The notes: generated by a model not told the origin, from the letters alone. Shown: positions 54,036 through 62,167, numbered from the stretch's first letter. The stretch: DNA of 64,000 nucleotides from JBJYIN01 sp046237015 (GCF_046237015.1 NZ_JBJYIN010000014.1:62001-126000); one strand, 5' to 3'. A program made the numbers and translations.

Positions 54036-54752
54036 TTATGCGATACCCAGTTTTTCTTTTAATACTTTCAAATACCGACGGCTAACGGGAATATGTTTTC
54101 CCGTGTGCGTTAAGACTTCTGCGGCACCGTTTTCCATGAGTTGGATTTCTTTCAGTTGCTCGGTGTTAACCATATATTTTCGATGGCATCGTATAAACGG
54201 TGTTTTTTCTTCTAATGTCTTCAGCGATAGCTGGGTATAACCCGATTGGCTTATTCCAACCACATGTACGCCACTGAGTTCAGAGCTGAAGTATTCGACT
54301 TCATCGATCTTAAGTAAAAAAATCCGATTATGCCCGGTACAAGGAATGTGCCGAAGATAAGGTTCAGTAATGATTTGTACGTTTTTGTTTACACTTATTC
54401 CGCGGCGTAAACGATTCAGGGTTTTGGTCAGTCGTTGGGCGTCCAGCGGTTTAAGCAAATAATCAAATGCATGTTCTTCGAAAGCACGAACAGCGTATTC
54501 ATCATAAGCCGTGACAAAGACAACATAAGGCATATTTTCTGGATCCAGCATGGCGACCAATTCCAACCCGCTGATTTTTGGCATCTGTATATCCAGAAAA
54601 ATAACGTCGGGTTGCAGGCGATGAATCGCTGGTATTGCCTCAAGAGCATTACTGCACTGGGCAATGATAGTGATATCCGATTCCTGTTCCAGCAATAGAG
54701 ACAGTTCCTCTCGTGCCAGTTGTTCGTCGTCAATAATGATTGCTTTCAACAT
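54036..54752 (-). CDS. btsR: LytTR-family response regulator, BtsR (YehT) type
   Basis: Response regulator of 238 residues. Receiver domain (about 1-120) with Asp9-Asp10-type acidic pocket (DDEQLARE), phospho-acceptor Asp54 (IFLDIQMPKISG) and Lys in FDYLLKPLD. LytTR DNA-binding domain follows at about 140-236, with IPCTGHNRIFLL, FIRCHRKYMVN and VSRRYLK. In E. coli BtsR pairs with the kinase BtsS and activates the pyruvate transporter gene btsT. No kinase gene is next to it here; upstream is the divergent aroF. Confidence 0.85.
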   Translation of the reverse strand: MLKAIIIDDEQLAREELSLLLEQESDITIIAQCSNALEAIPAIHRLQPDVIFLDIQMPKISGLELVAMLDPENMPYVVFVTAYDEYAVRAFEEHAFDYLLKPLDAQRLTKTLNRLRRGISVNKNVQIITEPYLRHIPCTGHNRIFLLKIDEVEYFSSELSGVHVVGISQSGYTQLSLKTLEEKTPFIRCHRKYMVNTEQLKEIQLMENGAAEVLTHTGKHIPVSRRYLKVLKEKLGIA

Positions 54753-54861
54753 CGTTCCCCCTTGTTGGCCTCATTCTACCATTATTCGTGTGAGTGATTG
54801 GAGCGTAGAAGTAGGAGCGGAAATCAGGATGAATTCAGACTTGATGAGTTAGTTTTGATAG

Positions 54862-54879
54862 TGGTAAATTTAAATTACA
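54862..54879 (+). promoter_or_regulatory. TyrR box 1 upstream of aroF
   Basis: TGGTAAATTTAAATTACA matches 9 of the 12 defined bases of TGTAAA-N6-TTTACA, including the essential G-N14-C. Confidence 0.65.
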
Positions 54880-54883
54880 CTTG

Positions 54884-54901
54884 TGTATTGAAAATTTTAC
54901 A
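54884..54901 (+). promoter_or_regulatory. TyrR box 2 upstream of aroF
   Basis: TGTATTGAAAATTTTACA matches 10 of 12 defined bases with a perfect right half. It starts 22 bp (two helical turns) after box 1 and overlaps the probable -35 area, fitting tyrosine-dependent repression of aroF-tyrA. Confidence 0.78.
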
Positions 54902-54970
54902 GTCTGTGATAGTGTGATAAATACAACGCATAGCTTGCGACTTACTACCGTACTCGTCAGGAATATCAAC

Positions 54971-56041
54971 ATGCAGAAAGATTCACTCAATAACATTAAT
55001 ATCAGCGCAGAGCAGATTCTGATTACCCCAGAACAGTTAAAAGAAAAATTTCCTCTTAATGATAGGGAACAAGCAGCAATTACTGAGGCTCGCAAAACGA
55101 TCTCCAACATTATTCACGGGCGTGATGATCGTTTACTGATTGTCTGTGGGCCATGCTCTATTCATGATACTGATGCGGCCTTGGAATATGCTCGTCGTTT
55201 GCAGACGTTAGCTGCCGAACTGAGTGATCAACTCTATATCGTTATGCGGGTGTATTTCGAAAAGCCTCGTACCACAGTGGGATGGAAGGGGCTAATTAAC
55301 GATCCTTATATGGATGGCTCTTTTGATGTCGAGGCTGGCCTGCATATCGCGCGTAAATTATTGCTTGAGTTGGTTGATATGGGATTACCCATCGCGACAG
55401 AAGCGTTGGATCCTAATAGTCCGCAATATTTGGGCGATTTGTTCAGTTGGTCTGCAATCGGTGCTCGTACCACGGAATCACAGACACATCGTGAAATGGC
55501 ATCGGGTCTGTCAATGCCCGTCGGCTTTAAAAATGGAACTGACGGTAGCCTAGGGACTGCAATCAATGCCATGAGAGCGGCGGCCATGCCACATCGTTTT
55601 GTCGGAATTAACCAGACCGGGCAGGTTTGTCTGTTACAGACTCAGGGAAATGCGGATGGTCATGTGATTCTGCGTGGTGGAAAAAAGCCAAACTACAGTG
55701 AACAAGATGTCGCGGCGTGTGAAAAACAGATGAAGGAAGCGGGACTGAAGCCAGCCCTGATGATAGATTGTAGCCATGGCAACTCCAATAAAGACTATCG
55801 TCGCCAACCGCTTGTGGTTGAATCTGCCGTTGAGCAGATTAAGGCGGGGAATCGTTCTATTATTGGTTTAATGCTGGAAAGCCATCTCAACGAAGGTAGC
55901 CAGTCTTCAGAACAACCTCGTTCTGACATGCGTTATGGTGTTTCCGTCACCGATGCTTGCATCAATTGGGAAAGCACCGAAGTGTTGTTGCGCTCAGTAC
56001 ACCAGGCACTTGGCGCACGAGTAAAACATTCAGGAGAGTAA
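54971..56041 (+). CDS. aroF: Tyrosine-sensitive DAHP synthase
   Basis: Joins phosphoenolpyruvate and erythrose 4-phosphate, the first aromatic-pathway step; the AroF isozyme is inhibited by tyrosine. It has 356 residues, AroF length. Blocks seen are LLIVCGPCSIHD, MRVYFEKPRTTVGWKGLINDP, GARTTESQTHRE and IDCSHGNSNKDYR. The ATG at 54971 gives MQKDSLNN as in E. coli; the frame runs open to 54881 without a match. Two TyrR boxes upstream; tyrA follows after 6 bp. Confidence 0.97.
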   Translation: MQKDSLNNINISAEQILITPEQLKEKFPLNDREQAAITEARKTISNIIHGRDDRLLIVCGPCSIHDTDAALEYARRLQTLAAELSDQLYIVMRVYFEKPRTTVGWKGLINDPYMDGSFDVEAGLHIARKLLLELVDMGLPIATEALDPNSPQYLGDLFSWSAIGARTTESQTHREMASGLSMPVGFKNGTDGSLGTAINAMRAAAMPHRFVGINQTGQVCLLQTQGNADGHVILRGGKKPNYSEQDVAACEKQMKEAGLKPALMIDCSHGNSNKDYRRQPLVVESAVEQIKAGNRSIIGLMLESHLNEGSQSSEQPRSDMRYGVSVTDACINWESTEVLLRSVHQALGARVKHSGE

Positions 56042-56047
56042 TAAGCT

Positions 56048-57169
56048 ATGGTAGCTGAACTGACCGCATTACGTGATCGAATAGACGAAGTGGATAAAGA
56101 GTTATTGGCACTGTTATCACGTCGGTTACGTTTAGTTGCAGAAGTTGGTGAAGTGAAAAGTCGGTATGGTTTGCCGATTTATGTTCCCGATCGTGAAGCG
56201 GCGATGTTGAGTTCTCGACGTAAAGAAGCCGAGCAGTTAGGCGTTCCTCCTGATCTGATTGAGGATATATTGCGTCGGGTTATGCGTGAGTCCTATTCCA
56301 GCGAAAATGATAAAGGGTTTAAAACGCTATGCCCGGCACTTCGTCCCGTCGTTATCGTTGGTGGGCGCGGTCAAATGGGCCGATTATTTGAAAAAATGCT
56401 GACGTTATCTGGTTACCAGGTCAACATTCTGGAACAGGATGATTGGCCTCAGGCTGAGAGCTTACTGTCTGAGGCCGGTATGGTTATTGTCAGTGTTCCG
56501 ATTCATGTCACGGAGCAAGTCATTGCTCGTCTGCCTAAGTTGCCAGCGGATTGTATCCTCGTTGATTTGGCATCAGTAAAAAATGGTCCATTACAAGCCA
56601 TGTTAGCGGCTCATCAGGGACCGGTACTTGGTTTACATCCGATGTTTGGCCCGGACAGTGGCAGTCTGGCTAAACAGGTCGTGGTCTATTGCGATGGGCG
56701 CCAACCCGAATCTTATCAGTGGTTGTTGGAACAGATTCAGGTATGGGGGGCCCGTCTGCATCGTATCAGTGCGGTAGAACACGATCAGAATATGATGTTT
56801 ATTCAGGCATTGCGCCATTTTGCAACGTTTGCATATGGGCTGCACTTGGCGGAAGAAAACGTGCAACTAGAGCAGTTGCTGGCGCTTTCATCTCCGATCT
56901 ACCGGCTCGAATTGATCATGGTGGGGCGCTTGTTTGCTCAGGATCCGCAGTTATATGCTGACATCATCATGTCTTCCGAAAATAATTTGTCGCTGATTAA
57001 GCGCTATTATCAACGTTTTGGCGAAGCGATCGAACTACTGGAACGTGCGGATAAAGCAGAGTTCATCAATAGTTTTAAGAAGGTTGAGCATTGGTTTGGC
57101 GACTACGCAAATCGATTCCAATCTGAGAGTCGAACGTTATTGCGTCAGGCTAACGATATTCGCCAATAA
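56048..57169 (+). CDS. tyrA: T-protein: chorismate mutase/prephenate dehydrogenase
   Basis: Bifunctional enzyme of tyrosine synthesis, 373 residues, E. coli length. Chorismate mutase domain at about 1-88 (LTALRDRIDEVDKELLALLSRRL). NAD-binding GGRGQMGR near 102, then the dehydrogenase with SVPIHVTEQVI, GLHPMFGPD and the C-terminal helical dimer region. Second gene of the aroF-tyrA operon. Confidence 0.97.
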   Translation: MVAELTALRDRIDEVDKELLALLSRRLRLVAEVGEVKSRYGLPIYVPDREAAMLSSRRKEAEQLGVPPDLIEDILRRVMRESYSSENDKGFKTLCPALRPVVIVGGRGQMGRLFEKMLTLSGYQVNILEQDDWPQAESLLSEAGMVIVSVPIHVTEQVIARLPKLPADCILVDLASVKNGPLQAMLAAHQGPVLGLHPMFGPDSGSLAKQVVVYCDGRQPESYQWLLEQIQVWGARLHRISAVEHDQNMMFIQALRHFATFAYGLHLAEENVQLEQLLALSSPIYRLELIMVGRLFAQDPQLYADIIMSSENNLSLIKRYYQRFGEAIELLERADKAEFINSFKKVEHWFGDYANRFQSESRTLLRQANDIRQ

Positions 57170-57199
57170 GTGATCCAGATAGGGTGATATAATCTAAAG

Positions 57200-57237
57200 A
57201 TGCCATTTTGCTATTTATGCAGAATGGCATTTTTTAT
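57200..57237 (+). terminator. Terminator of the aroF-tyrA operon
   Basis: ATGCCATT-T-TGC / GCA-G-AATGGCAT stem (57200-57230) followed by TTTTTATTT. Confidence 0.85.
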
Positions 57238-57411
57238 TTCACCATGACTCCAGTACCGAACTTCGCTGGACTACGGCATGGCTATATACATCATATTTAT
57301 CAACGGCTTAGTAGGGTTCGTCATATGCCGGTGTTTTCTGAAATTTGACCCAGCTTCCACCTGCTTGGCTCCCAACAGGCTCCTGGAAATCGGGTCTTCC
57401 GAGGAGTCATC

Positions 57412-57770
57412 ATGGCGAAAATCAAACTCACCAAGTCCGCAGTCGATGCGGCACAAGCCCATGCCGCCATGTGCCTATGTACCCGAACGGCAAGGCGACT
57501 CACCTCATCAGCGATGAGGTAATGGGCAAGTTGTTTCGCTACCTTGACCAGTTGGAGGCGGAAGGACTGGAGCATGCAGTGATCCCGCTGGCCATTCGCC
57601 TGCAATTCGAGTTTGCCGCTCGTCGCTCCGAAATCATTGAGCTTCAATGGGATTGGATTGATCTGGAAAACTGGCGGGTGGTGTGGCCTGACAGCAAAAC
57701 AGGCGGTATGTCCAAGCCCATGAGCGAAGAAGCCTATCGGCTTCTTTCAATCGCCAACCGGCTTTGTTGA
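57412..57770 (+). pseudogene. Tyrosine recombinase (phage/ICE integrase) remnant
   Basis: The first frame, with GAGGAG upstream, reads MAKIKLTKSAVDAAQAHAA, the typical start of DUF4102-containing integrases. It then loses frame and stops at about 57522. From about 57470 another frame carries the core-domain segment YPNGKATHLISDEVMGKL and AARRSEIIELQWDWIDLEN (with the catalytic Arg in AARRSEI). So roughly 180 residues are deleted between the N-terminal tag and the catalytic domain, with a frameshift at the joint. The core is cut short at 57759 by the IS903-like terminal repeat. The catalytic His, second Arg and Tyr are missing. Confidence 0.75.
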
Positions 57771-58068
57771 ATAAATCGAACGTTGAGCAGAAATCAGGAT
57801 CAGAGCCCTATCTTCTCTGACAGCGCGTAGCGAATCATGCCAAAGCAAAAATTCAAGATTACTAATTGGAAAACCTATAACCACGCACTCCGCCAACGGG
57901 GTTTGCTGACTGTCTGGGTCAGCGACGACTCTACTGCTGCATGGTACGGTAAGGCACAACCAGAGCGGCGCGCCAGACTGCTGCGCTACACGGATACCGC
58001 TATAACCACTGCGCTGATGCTCAAAAGCGTTTTTCACCTTACGCAGCGGGCGTTACAGGGCTTTATCC
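57760..58068 (+). mobile_element. Left end of an IS903-like (IS5 family) insertion sequence
   Basis: Begins with GGCTTTGTTGAATAAATC, the terminal inverted repeat of the IS903 group, exactly where the integrase core stops. It includes the transposase start (next entry). The element ends abruptly near 58068; no right terminal repeat was found in the window. Confidence 0.8.
57837..58068 (+). pseudogene. IS903-type transposase, first 76 codons only
   Basis: MPKQKFKITNWKTYNHAL, a middle segment with YTDTAITTALMLKSVF and ending LTQRALQGF is the N-terminal domain of IS903-group DDE transposases, which are about 300 residues long. After LQGF the frame continues to 58148 with sequence unlike the family, running antisense over the end of the next gene. 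All catalytic DDE residues are lost. Confidence 0.8.
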
Positions 58069-58085
58069 AGGGACAAACCAAAGCT

Positions 58086-58775
58086 TTACGGGCGATGGGG
58101 CGCGTTTACGAGTTCAGCCCAATCCCCTTGCAAAATATCGGCGGATAACGGCGTATCAGACCGATGATGATTGCCGGGTTTATAAGGCGCACCATACATG
58201 TCCCAATCAGTCATCGGACTATGACCAAACTCAGGATACCAACCGGTCTGAATTTTTACGGCCAGCACTGGCCGTGTTAATTCTCGGCAGGCGGATAATG
58301 CCGCATCCAGTGGTTGACGTTCAATATCCGTCGCAACGGCCAGCATCAGACTATAGGCGTAACGGCAATCTGCTTGCTCCTGGCCTGATACCAGCTCATT
58401 TTTAATAGTCAGATATACATCTGGCGGGCAGTTTTCTTTCTGGCAAACTCCAGGGCCAGGCACCCAGACACTGGCGCACTGAAACTGCCATGCCACTGAT
58501 GTTTCAGCGGTTAAAGGCGAACCATGCGTCCATTTCTGATGCGCTTTACTATTCCAGCCTAACGGCCCAAAACGAATATAACTGTCATTGGGTGAACAAC
58601 CTGAAAAACTATCCAATTGTGTCATGCGTATTGATGTGCGCCCTCTTGAACTTGCCATTAACGGATTAAGAACCGGCTCCAATTGCTGCCAGTTTTCCCA
58701 GCGCCAAGGAACAGGCGCATCCGGTGCCGCCAGAAACAAAAACACATCGTATTGCCTGGTTTTAAACGTCAACAT
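58086..58775 (-). CDS. Hypothetical protein, unrecognised
   Basis: Intact ORF of 229 codons with a good ribosome site (GAGGAA, 8-9 bp before ATG). I do not recognise a family. It is rich in Trp (about ten, in WRWENW, GWNS, WYPEFGHSP, DWDMYG, DWAE) and has six Cys, two in CQKENC. There is no signal peptide or membrane helix, so it is probably a soluble cytoplasmic protein. Its 3' end abuts the truncated IS903-like transposase. Size, solubility, Trp content and location in mobile debris would fit an orphan immunity protein of a polymorphic toxin, but no motif proves it. Confidence 0.6.
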   Translation of the reverse strand: MLTFKTRQYDVFLFLAAPDAPVPWRWENWQQLEPVLNPLMASSRGRTSIRMTQLDSFSGCSPNDSYIRFGPLGWNSKAHQKWTHGSPLTAETSVAWQFQCASVWVPGPGVCQKENCPPDVYLTIKNELVSGQEQADCRYAYSLMLAVATDIERQPLDAALSACRELTRPVLAVKIQTGWYPEFGHSPMTDWDMYGAPYKPGNHHRSDTPLSADILQGDWAELVNAPHRP

Positions 58776-58856
58776 AAAAGTCAGTTCCTCATGTCACTGC
58801 GACAAATGCAGTTAACGTCGGGTAAGTGTTCCATTAACCGGAACCATATCAAGATT

Positions 58857-59248
58857 AAGCCGCGGGCCTCCCGCTCTCGCCATTGTGCTCGCAGGCGATC
58901 ATGTATCTGCTCGAATTTGCCTTGAGCGCTCCAGCGGCGAAAGGTTCGATAGACGTTCTGTCAGCGTGGGAAATGCTTTGGCAGCATCCGCCAGGAGCCG
59001 CCGCTACGTACCACATAGCAGCAGGCATCGACCACGTTTCGCCGGCTAATATGTGGCGGCAAGCCTTGACCACCTTCGTTTTCGAAAAGATCGCGTACCA
59101 GCGTCCATTCAGCATCTGTCAGGCAACTGGGATACGTTTGCTCTGACTCCAGGCGTCGATGAGCGTCGGTATATCCGTACCGGGCAGAGCCGGGCTCCGA
59201 CCCCTCCACCGCCTCATCGCTGGGAACACGCTCTTTGTCGGCTATCAC
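58857..59248 (-). pseudogene. IS5-family transposase fragment with a nonsense mutation
   Basis: Reading on the minus strand from 59248, the frame has YPSCLTDAEWTLV, then RRNVVDACCYVVRSGGSWRMLPKHFPR, the DUF4096 N-terminal domain of IS5-family transposases. The next codon, normally TGG (Trp), is TGA at 58961-58963. The same frame then continues with family sequence: QNVYRTFRRWSAQGKFEQ and HDRLRAQWRERE, to about 58857, after which similarity is lost. So it is both interrupted and truncated, with no DDE core. The N-terminal 30 residues may not belong to the transposase. Confidence 0.8.
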
Positions 59249-59280
59249 GGTGTAACGTTGAAAGATGCGTAAGATAGTTT

Positions 59281-60441
59281 TTATTCTGTAGCGTTAACAG
59301 GAACGACGTTCTCGCTAGGATAACAGCCAAGCACTTTCAGGGAGCGAGTGATTGCAGTTAACTCCTTTAGGGCTTTCTGCATTGCGTCGCTACGTAGATT
59401 AGCCTGTACATCGATATAAAACATTTCTTCCCATGGATTGCCGTGGATTGGGCGCGACTCTAATTTGGTCATGACAATACCATGATCGCGTAACACCAGA
59501 AGCGCTTCAACTAATGCACCGGATTGTTGACCCGTTGCCATAATCAATGTGGTTTTGGCTGGGACTTGTTCTGTTACGTCGATAGGCTTACGAGCGAGAA
59601 CAATAAATCGAGTAATATTCTGCGATTGATTTGCCAGGTTGTGTTCCAAAACCTGTAATTGATAGAGCATTCCTCCGGCTTCACTGCCAAGCGCGGCAAC
59701 CTTAGGAGAATTAAGCGCAGCTACTTTTTCCATTGCCGCAGCGGTACTTTCGCAATATTCAATTTTCCAGTGAGGGAAGCGATTGATGAAATGGCTGCAC
59801 TGCTGAAAGGGTTGTGGATGGCTATAAACGGTTTCGATCTGTTCCAGGTGAGTATCTGTTGCCACTAAGACACAATGGTTAATTGGGTTGCTTAACTCGC
59901 CGACAATCGAGAGACCGGTGTGCTGCAACAGGTCATAGACATCGTTAATCGAACCTGAACTGGTGTTTTCAATCGGTAGCACGGCATAATCGGCCTGGCC
60001 TGTTTCCACCATATTGAAAATGTCCTGAAATTTCTGACAACCACATTCGATGAGTTGCTCGAAATGTCGGGCGGCATACTGACGTGCAGCCAGATGAGAA
60101 TAGGAGCCTTTAGGGCCAAGAAATGCCACGCGAGCGGAATGAGGCGTTGTCTGGTTAAGATGATGCTGTAAGAGAGCCTGTTGCGTGAGGACTGAATCTT
60201 CAATAATTAACTGGAACAACCGGGTAATATAGTGTCCATCAAGATGGTGTTTTTTCCCGGCAATCGCCAATTTTTCGAGCAAATCTCGTTCTCGTTCTTT
60301 ATCGCGGATGGGGCGATGAGAATGCAGCTTACTACGAGCTACCTCTAGCGCTAACGTCCGTCTTTGCGCCAATAACTCCAGCAGTTTTAAGTCAAGCTCA
60401 CTGATGCGCTCTCGTAGTACCAGTAGTGGATTATCGCTCAT
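59281..60441 (-). CDS. pheA: P-protein: chorismate mutase/prephenate dehydratase
   Basis: Bifunctional enzyme of phenylalanine synthesis, 386 residues, exactly E. coli length. Chorismate mutase at about 1-90 (LLVLRERISELDLKLLELLAQRR); prephenate dehydratase at about 105-285 with FLGPKGSYSH and the catalytic ENTSSGSINDVYDL; regulatory ACT domain at about 299-385 with GALVEALLVL and the Phe-binding ESRPI. Preceded by the pheL leader and attenuator. Confidence 0.97.
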   Translation of the reverse strand: MSDNPLLVLRERISELDLKLLELLAQRRTLALEVARSKLHSHRPIRDKERERDLLEKLAIAGKKHHLDGHYITRLFQLIIEDSVLTQQALLQHHLNQTTPHSARVAFLGPKGSYSHLAARQYAARHFEQLIECGCQKFQDIFNMVETGQADYAVLPIENTSSGSINDVYDLLQHTGLSIVGELSNPINHCVLVATDTHLEQIETVYSHPQPFQQCSHFINRFPHWKIEYCESTAAAMEKVAALNSPKVAALGSEAGGMLYQLQVLEHNLANQSQNITRFIVLARKPIDVTEQVPAKTTLIMATGQQSGALVEALLVLRDHGIVMTKLESRPIHGNPWEEMFYIDVQANLRSDAMQKALKELTAITRSLKVLGCYPSENVVPVNATE

Positions 60442-60471
60442 TATTCTATTACCCGTGTATTATGTTCTTAT

Positions 60472-60504
60472 AAAAAAAGCCTCCTTTTGCAGGAGGCTTT
60501 TTTG
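60472..60504 (-). terminator. pheA attenuator terminator
   Basis: On the minus strand: AAAAAAGCCTCC, loop, GGAGGCTTTTTT. It lies about 30 bp before the pheA start and 46 bp after the pheL stop, as in the classical attenuator. Confidence 0.9.
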
Positions 60505-60509
60505 TTCGT

Positions 60510-60577
60510 CTTCGTATTCTTACTCTTATGACGAATCGCCTCCCAGATTAGGGGAAGAAGAAAAAGAATACGAAGAA
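60510..60577 (-). promoter_or_regulatory. Attenuator pairing arms (leader RNA)
   Basis: CTTCGTATTCTT at 60510-60521 and its exact complement AAGAATACGAAG at 60566-60577. On the minus-strand RNA the second lies inside the Phe codons of pheL and the first 45 bases downstream. They form the 1:2 helix that a stalled ribosome would break. Confidence 0.75.
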
Positions 60578-60597
60578 AAACGGTGAATGGTTCATGT
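60550..60597 (-). CDS. pheL: pheA operon leader peptide
   Basis: 15-codon peptide MNHSPFFFVFFFFFP with eight Phe codons, too short for standard ORF calling. E. coli PheL has 15 residues and seven Phe. Starvation for Phe-tRNA would stall the ribosome here and prevent formation of the terminator at 60472-60504. Confidence 0.92.
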
Positions 60598-60745
60598 TGG
60601 CCTGATATGTAATAAACATGTATCTCATTGTATAGAAGGTAAAGGTAACTGTTGGCTTTTCATCCTGTCAATACAAAATCACTGAGAGTTCTATCGTATG
60701 ATGGATAGCGTTGATATTTTAACCTTGAAAAAGAAGATGCCTATT

Positions 60746-60773
60746 ATGCAAAAACGCGCCATTAGGCGCGTTA
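60746..60773 (-). terminator. Terminator of raiA
   Basis: AACGCGCC (60753-60760), loop ATTA, GGCGCGTT (60765-60772). On the minus strand it is followed by TTTTTGC; 23 bp after the raiA stop. Confidence 0.85.
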
Positions 60774-60794
60774 GATAGCCATCAATGTAAAGGA

Positions 60795-61133
60795 TTATTC
60801 CTCTTGGGGGATTTGCAAATTAGCGTCTTTAACGCTGGTGGCCGCTCGACGGGCTTCTCCTTTATGCTGCACTTTATCTAATTGGCGCTCAAGCTTAGTA
60901 ATTAGTTCATTGATAGCGGCATACATATCTTCATGTTTGGCACTGGCGACCAACGGCCCATTTGGCGTACTGATTGTGGCATCAGCAACGAACCCCTGAG
61001 GTTCTTTTGACAAAATGATGTGTGGGTTAATCAGATGGGCTTGCCACTTATCCAGTTTAGAAAGACGGTCTTCGACATGCTGACGTATTGCGGGGGTAAT
61101 ATCCATTTGCTTACTGGTAATATTGATAGTCAT
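60795..61133 (-). CDS. raiA: Ribosome-associated inhibitor RaiA (pY)
   Basis: Cold-shock/stationary-phase protein that binds the 30S decoding centre and stops translation. It has 112 residues. MTINITSKQMDITPAIRQHVEDRL start, NPHIILSKEPQGFVADATI, and the C-terminal KGEARRAATSVKDANL typical of RaiA rather than HPF. The ATG at 61133 matches E. coli; a frame extension to 61178 is not supported. Confidence 0.95.
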   Translation of the reverse strand: MTINITSKQMDITPAIRQHVEDRLSKLDKWQAHLINPHIILSKEPQGFVADATISTPNGPLVASAKHEDMYAAINELITKLERQLDKVQHKGEARRAATSVKDANLQIPQEE

Positions 61134-61377
61134 ATAACTTACCTCTCTGCCTATGTCCGTCTTGGATAATTTCAGCATACCGTGAGTTGAGACAAAATGC
61201 GTGATACCGATCTCTTTTTTTTGTCACTTTTTGTCAATAAACCATGATTTGTGAGCGTGCTGAAGGAATCAAAGAGAAGTGCTTGAGGGGCGACATCGGC
61301 TATGTCATTATCGAAAAGATCTGTTGTCTCATATCTGATTGTTCTGTTTTTTTCCTTCTTTCCTTAACCTGTGTCGA

Positions 61378-61408
61378 TAATAAAAACGGCAACCTAAGTT
61401 ACCGTTTG
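61378..61408 (-). terminator. Terminator of bamD
   Basis: AAACGG-C-AAC / GTT-A-CCGTTT stem (61384-61407) with one mismatch; on the minus strand it is followed by a T-rich stretch; 25 bp after the bamD stop. Confidence 0.6.
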
Positions 61409-61432
61409 ATCTGTCTTGCGTCAGGTCATGAT

Positions 61433-62167
61433 TTATGACGGATTTGCCGCGATGATTTGGGCAACCTTGTCAGCCTGAGCCACGAGTTGGAGCTCACGAT
61501 ATGCGTTTTCCATTAGCGGTAGCGCATCTTTTGTTGCTTGCGTATCTGGGTAATCACGCAGCATTTGCTCCACGCGATTAACTACTGCCACATAAGCGCT
61601 ACGTTTCGTGTAGTATTGCGCGACGGAAAGTTCATATTTGGCCAGACGTTCTTTCAGGTAGACCAGACGCTTGTTAGCGTCAGTTGCATACTGGCTGCTT
61701 GGATAACCCTGAATCAGTTTGCTAAAGTCCCGGAAAGCGGCGCGGGCATATTGAGGATCGCGATCGGAGCGATCAACGCCAAAGAAGCCTTGCAGAGCGC
61801 TGTCGTCCAAAGCCATATCTGTCAGGCCGCGCATGTATAAGACATAATCAACGCTGGGGTGTGTCGGATTTAATCGCAGAAAGCGATCAATCGAGGCCTG
61901 TGCTAGCGGTAATTCAGCGGATTTGTAATAGGCATAAATCAAATCCAGCTGTACCTGCTGTGAATACGGGCCAAAGGGATATCGGTTATCCAGTGCTTCC
62001 AACTGCGTGATGGCTGCTCTAAAGTTGCCGTCCTGCAATTTCTGTTGAGCATTGGCATAGATTTCAGATGGCGGACTATCAGGAACCGCATCCTTGGAAT
62101 TGCTGGAGCAACCAGCCAGCGCCAGGCTCAACGTGGCGGCAGCCACCAGATATTTCATACGCGTCAT
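61433..62167 (-). CDS. bamD: Outer membrane assembly lipoprotein BamD
   Basis: Essential lipoprotein of the BAM complex that folds outer-membrane proteins. It has 244 residues. Lipobox LALAGC (Cys20), then five TPR-like repeats, with EIYANAQQKLQDGNFRAAITQLEALDNRYPFGPY at the first. Divergent from rluD as in E. coli. Confidence 0.96.
   Translation of the reverse strand: MTRMKYLVAAATLSLALAGCSSNSKDAVPDSPPSEIYANAQQKLQDGNFRAAITQLEALDNRYPFGPYSQQVQLDLIYAYYKSAELPLAQASIDRFLRLNPTHPSVDYVLYMRGLTDMALDDSALQGFFGVDRSDRDPQYARAAFRDFSKLIQGYPSSQYATDANKRLVYLKERLAKYELSVAQYYTKRSAYVAVVNRVEQMLRDYPDTQATKDALPLMENAYRELQLVAQADKVAQIIAANPS

Larger units (their letters stand above)
57241..59280. mobile_element. Degenerate accessory patch between tyrA and pheA
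   Basis: About 2 kb inserted between the convergent tyrA and pheA genes, which are near neighbours in E. coli. It contains a deleted integrase gene, the left end of an IS903-like element, one intact unknown ORF and a dead IS5-family transposase fragment. No tRNA or clear attachment repeats were found at the borders. Confidence 0.75.

Noticed and set aside
57241..57411. tRNA or attachment site for the integrase remnant
   Set aside because: No tRNA-like fold and no direct repeat matching the pheA side could be found by eye.
58149..58775. IS903-like right end downstream of the truncated transposase
   Set aside because: No inverse copy of GGCTTTGTTGAATAAATC was found up to pheA.
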